DNA of 64,000 nucleotides from Uloborus plumipes (lineage: Eukaryota; Arthropoda; Arachnida; Araneae; Uloboridae). Positions 59,427 through 64,000 of this stretch are shown piece by piece. How positions within the stretch are numbered: position 1 is the stretch's first letter; every line of letters begins with the position of its first letter. The stretch is from NCBI GenBank assembly GCA_038373865.1, contig JAXGGA010002026.1:62001-126000 (forward strand), written 5' to 3'. The translations under genes and the position numbers were made by a program. The notes below the pieces were generated by a model. The model was not told the origin of the DNA. It worked only from the letters and a program-made list of their open reading frames with translations, and did no database searches.

Positions 59427-61470
59427 GCACTGCCACGTCAAATCAATCAATTTTTTTTTTGACCTCAACATCTCCAATTTTAACAAAATTTAATGCGAGG
59501 GACACATATGACGAGATAAGTAATCCTGCCAATTTTTAGATTTTTATTTTAAAAATTGTTCGAAATACAGGATTGTAAAAAACAGCAAAAAGTGCAAAAA
59601 AAAAAAAAGTGGTTTCATGCAAGGAGCCTGTAACTTCGCTCCTAATTCCCTTAGAACAAAAACTCAAAAACCATTGTAAAGCTAAAGAATAGAACTTTCA
59701 ATTGATATGCAACATAATGTTCTTACGGTAGGCTTACGTTTTAAGGTCATTCACTGTATCTTTTGAACTTGAATATCTCAAAACACGTCCCCTTAGAATT
59801 TCTTTAAAAAAATATATTTTATAGCTGAAACACTATTCTTTACCCACACCAAAACTTAGGCTGGTACCGCAATGCCAAGATACTCAAAAAAAAAAAAATC
59901 AGGAATGTTTACATGTTTTACATAAAGAATTCCGTATGTCAGGTGCATTACCTTCTTGACATCACTATTTCCAATTTTAATGAAACTTGGTGTGAAGGAC
60001 ACATAATGACAAGATAAGTAATCCTGCCAATTTGTAGATTTTTATTTAAAAAATTGTACGAAATACAGGGCTGTAAAAAACAGTAAAACGTGAGAAAAAA
60101 AGACGAAAAGTGATTACATGAAAATGAATGTAACTTCGCTCCTAATTATAGCAGAACAGAAATTCAAAAACCACTGTAAAGCTAAATAATAGTGTTTTCT
60201 ATTGATATATTACATGACTTTTTTGCGTCAGGTTTGAGATATTCAGGGTCACAAGTCACGATGAATGAATGAACTTAAAACTGAAAGCTTTCACAAGAAA
60301 GTCATAAAAGATATTAAAAGAAAGCTCAATTCTTTAGCTTCACAATGGTTTTTGAATTTCTGTTCTGCTATAATTAGGAGCAAAGTTACATTCATTTGCA
60401 TGAAACCCCATTTGTCCTTTTTTCGCACTTTTTACTGTATTTACAGCTCTGTATTTCGTACAATTTTTTAAATAAAAATCTGAAAATTATTAGGATTACT
60501 TATCTTGTCATTTGTGTCACTCACACCAAGTTTCATTTAAATCGGAAATGGTGATGTCAAGAAGGTGATGCCTCTGACGTACGGAATTCCGTATGTCAAA
60601 CGTGCAAACATTCCTAATTTTTTTTGAGTACCTTGCCATTGCGGTGCCAGCCTAAGTTTTGGTGTGGGTGAAGAATACTTTTAGAGCTATGAAATATATT
60701 TTTTTGAAGAAATTCTAAGGGGGAGTGTTTTGAGATATTCAAGGTCAAAAGTTACAGTAAATAACCTTGAAACGTAAGCCTATCGTCAGAAAGTCATGTT
60801 ATATACAAATAGAAAATTCTATTCTTTAGCTTTACAAAGGAATTATTTTTATTCTACTGCAACTGAGAGCGAAGTTACAGTCATTTGTAGTCATTTGCAT
60901 GTAACCACTTTTCGTTTTTTTTTTCTGGCACTGTTTTTTACAACTCTGTATTTCGCAAAATTTTTAAAATAACAATCTAAAAATTGGCAGGATTACTTAT
61001 CTCGTTATATCGCACCCTTGCTTCAATAGTGTTACAACTCAAAATCGTCAGATTTTGAGTTATTGGTATCACTGGATTTAGAAAAAAAAGCTCTATCAAT
61101 CTCAAAAAACCGTTCTAACTTGAGGGAATTCAGTGGCCGACAGATAGCAGTTAAATCGGTGTAGACGATTCACTTGCTATGGAAAATTAGATAATTTTCA
61201 CGATAACAAAATATCAAATAGGGAAGGATACCAAATAACGTCTGAAATTCGATTTTAAAGGACTATCTCACATTTTGTCATGACTTTCAAGCCCAGAATA
61301 ATAATATCAGCAGCGGAATCAGTTTTTCGCGTTTCCTGAAAAAAGCGGATTTTTGAGTTGTGACACTATTGAAGTAGGTGTGCGATATGTGTCCCTCACA
61401 CTAAATTTTGTTAAAATCAAAGATGGTGAGGTCAAGAAGGTGATTGATCTGACGTGGAAATGCCTTATAT
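59427..61470. mobile_element. foldback element of four mirrored modules
   Basis: Outer ends read CCACGTCAAATCAATCAA on the left and its inverse (TGATTGATCTGACGTGG) on the right. Inside, two modules of about 300-500 bp on the left each contain AAGTAATCCTGCCAATTT and GTAACTTCGCTCCTAATT. They are mirrored by two on the right, with a centre near 60260. GAATTCCGTATGTC and its mirror GACGTACGGAATTC mark the inner module edges. No coding sequence is present, and target duplication is not clear. The right outer arm is interrupted by a nested MITE (61011-61384). Confidence 0.75.
61011..61384. mobile_element. nested MITE inside the foldback element
   Basis: Left CGCACCCTTGCTTCAATAGT is mirrored by right CTATTGAAGTAGGTGTGCG, followed inward by ACAACTCAAAATC and its inverse. 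ATAT lies at both edges (61007-61010 and 61385-61388). The uninterrupted mirror site in the left arm (CATATGTGTC at about 59510) shows a single copy of the target. The duplication is therefore ATAT, or TA if the element ends include one more base. Confidence 0.8.
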
Positions 61471-63768
61471 TGACAATAAGCTATGATAAGTTCCGACCCT
61501 AACGTTTTTAACTCCCATCCTAACGCAGGAAAATTTGATTTGAAAACCTCACTTTATCCTACAATAATACACCATTACTAAAATATATTATAATACGTCG
61601 GATTCACTAACGATAAATAAAATAAGCCATTCAAATACTACTTAATGTCAAGAAATTATTCAGTTACTGTGCATTTTTACTCCAATTTCAGTTTACGCAG
61701 ATTAAACTTCTTCAATAACTGCTTAGTGGAGAAATGCTTTCAATCAAATCTCTTTATTATCCTTGTCAATGGATATTTGCCTAAGTATTGCAGAGATTGA
61801 GTTTGGTCCTTTATTATGACGAACCATGCCTTAATAGTATGTCTTTTACTGAGCTAAGTAAGTATTATCTTTATTTAATACTCTGAAAGAATTTTAACTG
61901 CAAAGGAAAGTCATAGCTAATATTTTGACAAATGCAATTCCTTTAATGCAAAATAATTCAAGCTTGTATCAATTAAGAATGTTAAGCGAAGTATATTGCA
62001 AAGATCAAATCTCTGTTGAACTTTAATGAATAGCTGTAAACGCTTTCATCTTTTGCTTAGAACAAAACATCTTCGAAACACATACCGTATTATAAAAGGC
62101 TTTAGAGTTAATCTTCAAAGCGCTAAAATAATTGAATTTTAAAAACAAAAAGATAATAGTTTAAGAGTCTCCTCTAATTTTTCACATTAATAATATTTTC
62201 ACTAGTACACACTTAGTTGTTTGATAGTTGGAGTTTCAAATTTTACCTTAATGCATATAAATAAAAATACTTTTTAAATATAGACTAGGAAGGATTATTA
62301 TATAAATGCCGGCTTGAAGCTTTCACTGCTATTTATTAAAAATATGCTTACAAAGTAAAAATGTCCTTAATTTAATAAGAAGTAATAATAATAATTAAAA
62401 TCTGAAAAACTATTTATTTAGTACTTAGAAATACATTAAATTACCGGTGGATTTCTGGAAATATAATTCAAAAAGGCACGTAAGAATGAATTTATCAACA
62501 AAAATATTTTATCTGTTAGATATTGAAACAATGCAATTCTGTAATTTGATTAATTCCGATATATTATGGTGAAAAAAAATCCTTACAAGATCACAACATC
62601 TCGGTGCGAAAACGTTGTATAAACATCTCATATGTTTTTTTTCCTGGCCTTATTTTCTGCTATCACGCAAGAGCGTCCTTATTTCGTTATCAAAATTCCT
62701 GATTTACCTTTCTTTTTGAAGTTTATCGTGCCGGCTACTGACGAAAGACATACCTTAGGTCTCAAAATTGACTTTCTTTAATTGAAAAAAAAAAAGTGTG
62801 AAAAAAAAAGTTTTTTCTGTTTTTATTGTACATTACTTTAATGAATAGGGTTCGAAAATTGAAATTCAGTGGCACGGTTGGGTAGAGCGCTGCGCTAGAA
62901 AGGCGAAGATTTTAGGTTGAATCGTGTTGTGGGTTTTGTCCAATTTGATTGACTTTTTTTCACCAGTTAATTTTGATGCAAATTTCCAAGAATATGCAGT
63001 CAAAATACATTGTAGAATCTTAAACAGTAGTTGTACAGGTGCGTTAATGAAAATCGTCATATTTCCCATCCCCCATTGATCACCCTCCCCGGCAGGTAGG
63101 GTAAGACAACCAAAAACATTTTTTATTTTTTACGAGATATTTTTCATACTACCAAAAGAGATAGCCCTAATTTCAATTTTGTTTCAAATTGTTTTATTAA
63201 GCCCACACTTTAAAAAAGACGAGAACATTAGTATCAAAATTTTTGCTCCTATTCTAAAACAAGATGAATTTTATGAAGCTTAGTGTCGTCATCTTACCAA
63301 ACTTTACCCTGCCATTTCTCAAATAAGATGTTTCTTTTCTTTGTGAGTACACCGTAACTTTAGTAACACTTCGAAGAAAGAAATCATAAAAAAAAAATTC
63401 CCGCTATCAGCTAGAAAAAAATTTAAAAAAATGGGATTTTGTATTATTTCTGTAAAGTAAGAATGCTTGAGTCTGGGGTGGCTTTTAGCCAGCAGAAACC
63501 GGTTATTGCCCTGCCAGTGGCAGAAAGTGGTTAAAACTGGAAATACCGGCAAAAACTGGTAGAAACTAAAAAACGTGCTTAATAGCTCTAGCAATTACTA
63601 AATAACAGTTGATCAAGTAAACTGAAATATATAACTTCATTTCTTCGTTCTAAAAACTTAATTAACAATTAATATTTAATAATTTAATGTAAAAAAACTG
63701 TTAATGTTACTTAGTTAACATTAAACGTAATGGGTGTAGTGCTCCTCTGATAAGCTGACTTCCGATAT
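61471..63768. other. AT-rich stretch, with one tRNA-like relic
   Basis: At about 62868-62935, GGTTGGGTAGAGCGCTGCGC and a later GGTTGAATCG resemble the A and B boxes of a tRNA, probably a degraded SINE head. It does not fold into a convincing cloverleaf. No gene is recognised elsewhere. Confidence 0.35.
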
Positions 63769-64000
63769 ACAGGGTGTTCCGTAACAAATTGTACAAACTT
63801 TAAGGGGAGTTAGAGAGGATGATAACAAGCAAGAATCACCTAGGAACATAGGTTCGGAAACGCATAGTTGACGAGCTACATTTTCACAAAGTTGTCAAAT
63901 TGTGTCAGAATGGCTCGTTATTACGACGGTTTTTTATTATCATTTCGATGCATTTTTTTGAGCAACAGGCAGCAAAATTTTAACAACCGCTTTAACCTTA
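63769..64000 (+). repeat. start of a dispersed repeat, cut by the window edge
   Basis: It starts TACAGGGTGTTCCGTAACAA and continues with AAACTTTAAGGGGAGTTAGA, a style of sequence widespread as a repeat terminus in arthropod genomes. Its other end lies outside the window and its class is unknown. Confidence 0.4.

Overview
The window looks like nuclear DNA of an arthropod, most likely an arachnid and probably a spider. It is AT-rich, intron-scale, full of DNA transposons, foldback elements, tRNA-derived SINEs and microsatellites, and has almost no long open reading frames. The arachnid suggestion rests mainly on one recognisable host gene, a short secreted defensin of the tick/scorpion/spider type, so the placement is an inference.

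Host genes. The clearest host gene is a two-coding-exon defensin on the minus strand. Exon 1 (20716-20767) encodes a signal peptide. A 6.0-kb intron follows, then exon 2 (14565-14698) encodes the mature six-cysteine peptide. A possible untranslated upstream exon lies at 24586-24631. Inside the defensin intron, on the opposite strand, a CpG-rich promoter-like stretch (about 16390-16848) ends in a start codon and a short open exon with a GT donor (16849-16889). It could be the first exon of an unidentified gene that runs out of the window. A weaker first-exon candidate with a TATA box sits at 53130-53200 (minus).

Repeats by region. From 1 to 12.1 kb there are four copies of one composite repeat built on a ~147-bp tandem unit. 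One copy lies inside a hAT-like element with a perfect 8-bp target duplication (2221-4303). A GTGAC/GTCAC-rich element with 13-bp inverted ends (6967-8884) abuts another. From 12.07 to 13.8 kb there is a long-inverted-repeat element flanked by TA. From 14.9 to 24.2 kb are a SINE, small inverted-repeat elements and hairpins around the defensin gene. From 28.8 to 36.9 kb are a hairpin MITE, a Helitron-like element and three-part interspersed repeats.

From 39.0 to 42.6 kb a hAT MITE sits in a palindromic repeat. Next to it, a near-intact Tc1-like element (40380-41796) has inserted into a decayed Jockey-like reverse transcriptase. From 44.9 to 47.6 kb a hAT-bounded block contains a dead piggyBac-type transposase. 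From 50.0 to 51.6 kb a decayed Tc3-like element interrupts a tandem duplication. From 56.2 to 61.5 kb there are two kilobase-scale palindromes, one made of a decayed unidentified coding sequence and one with its own nested MITE.

Most of the rest is AT-rich sequence in which I see no gene. The window records repeated nested transposition around a small immune gene, not a multi-gene operon or pathway. All calls come from reading the sequence by eye. No database or alignment search was available.
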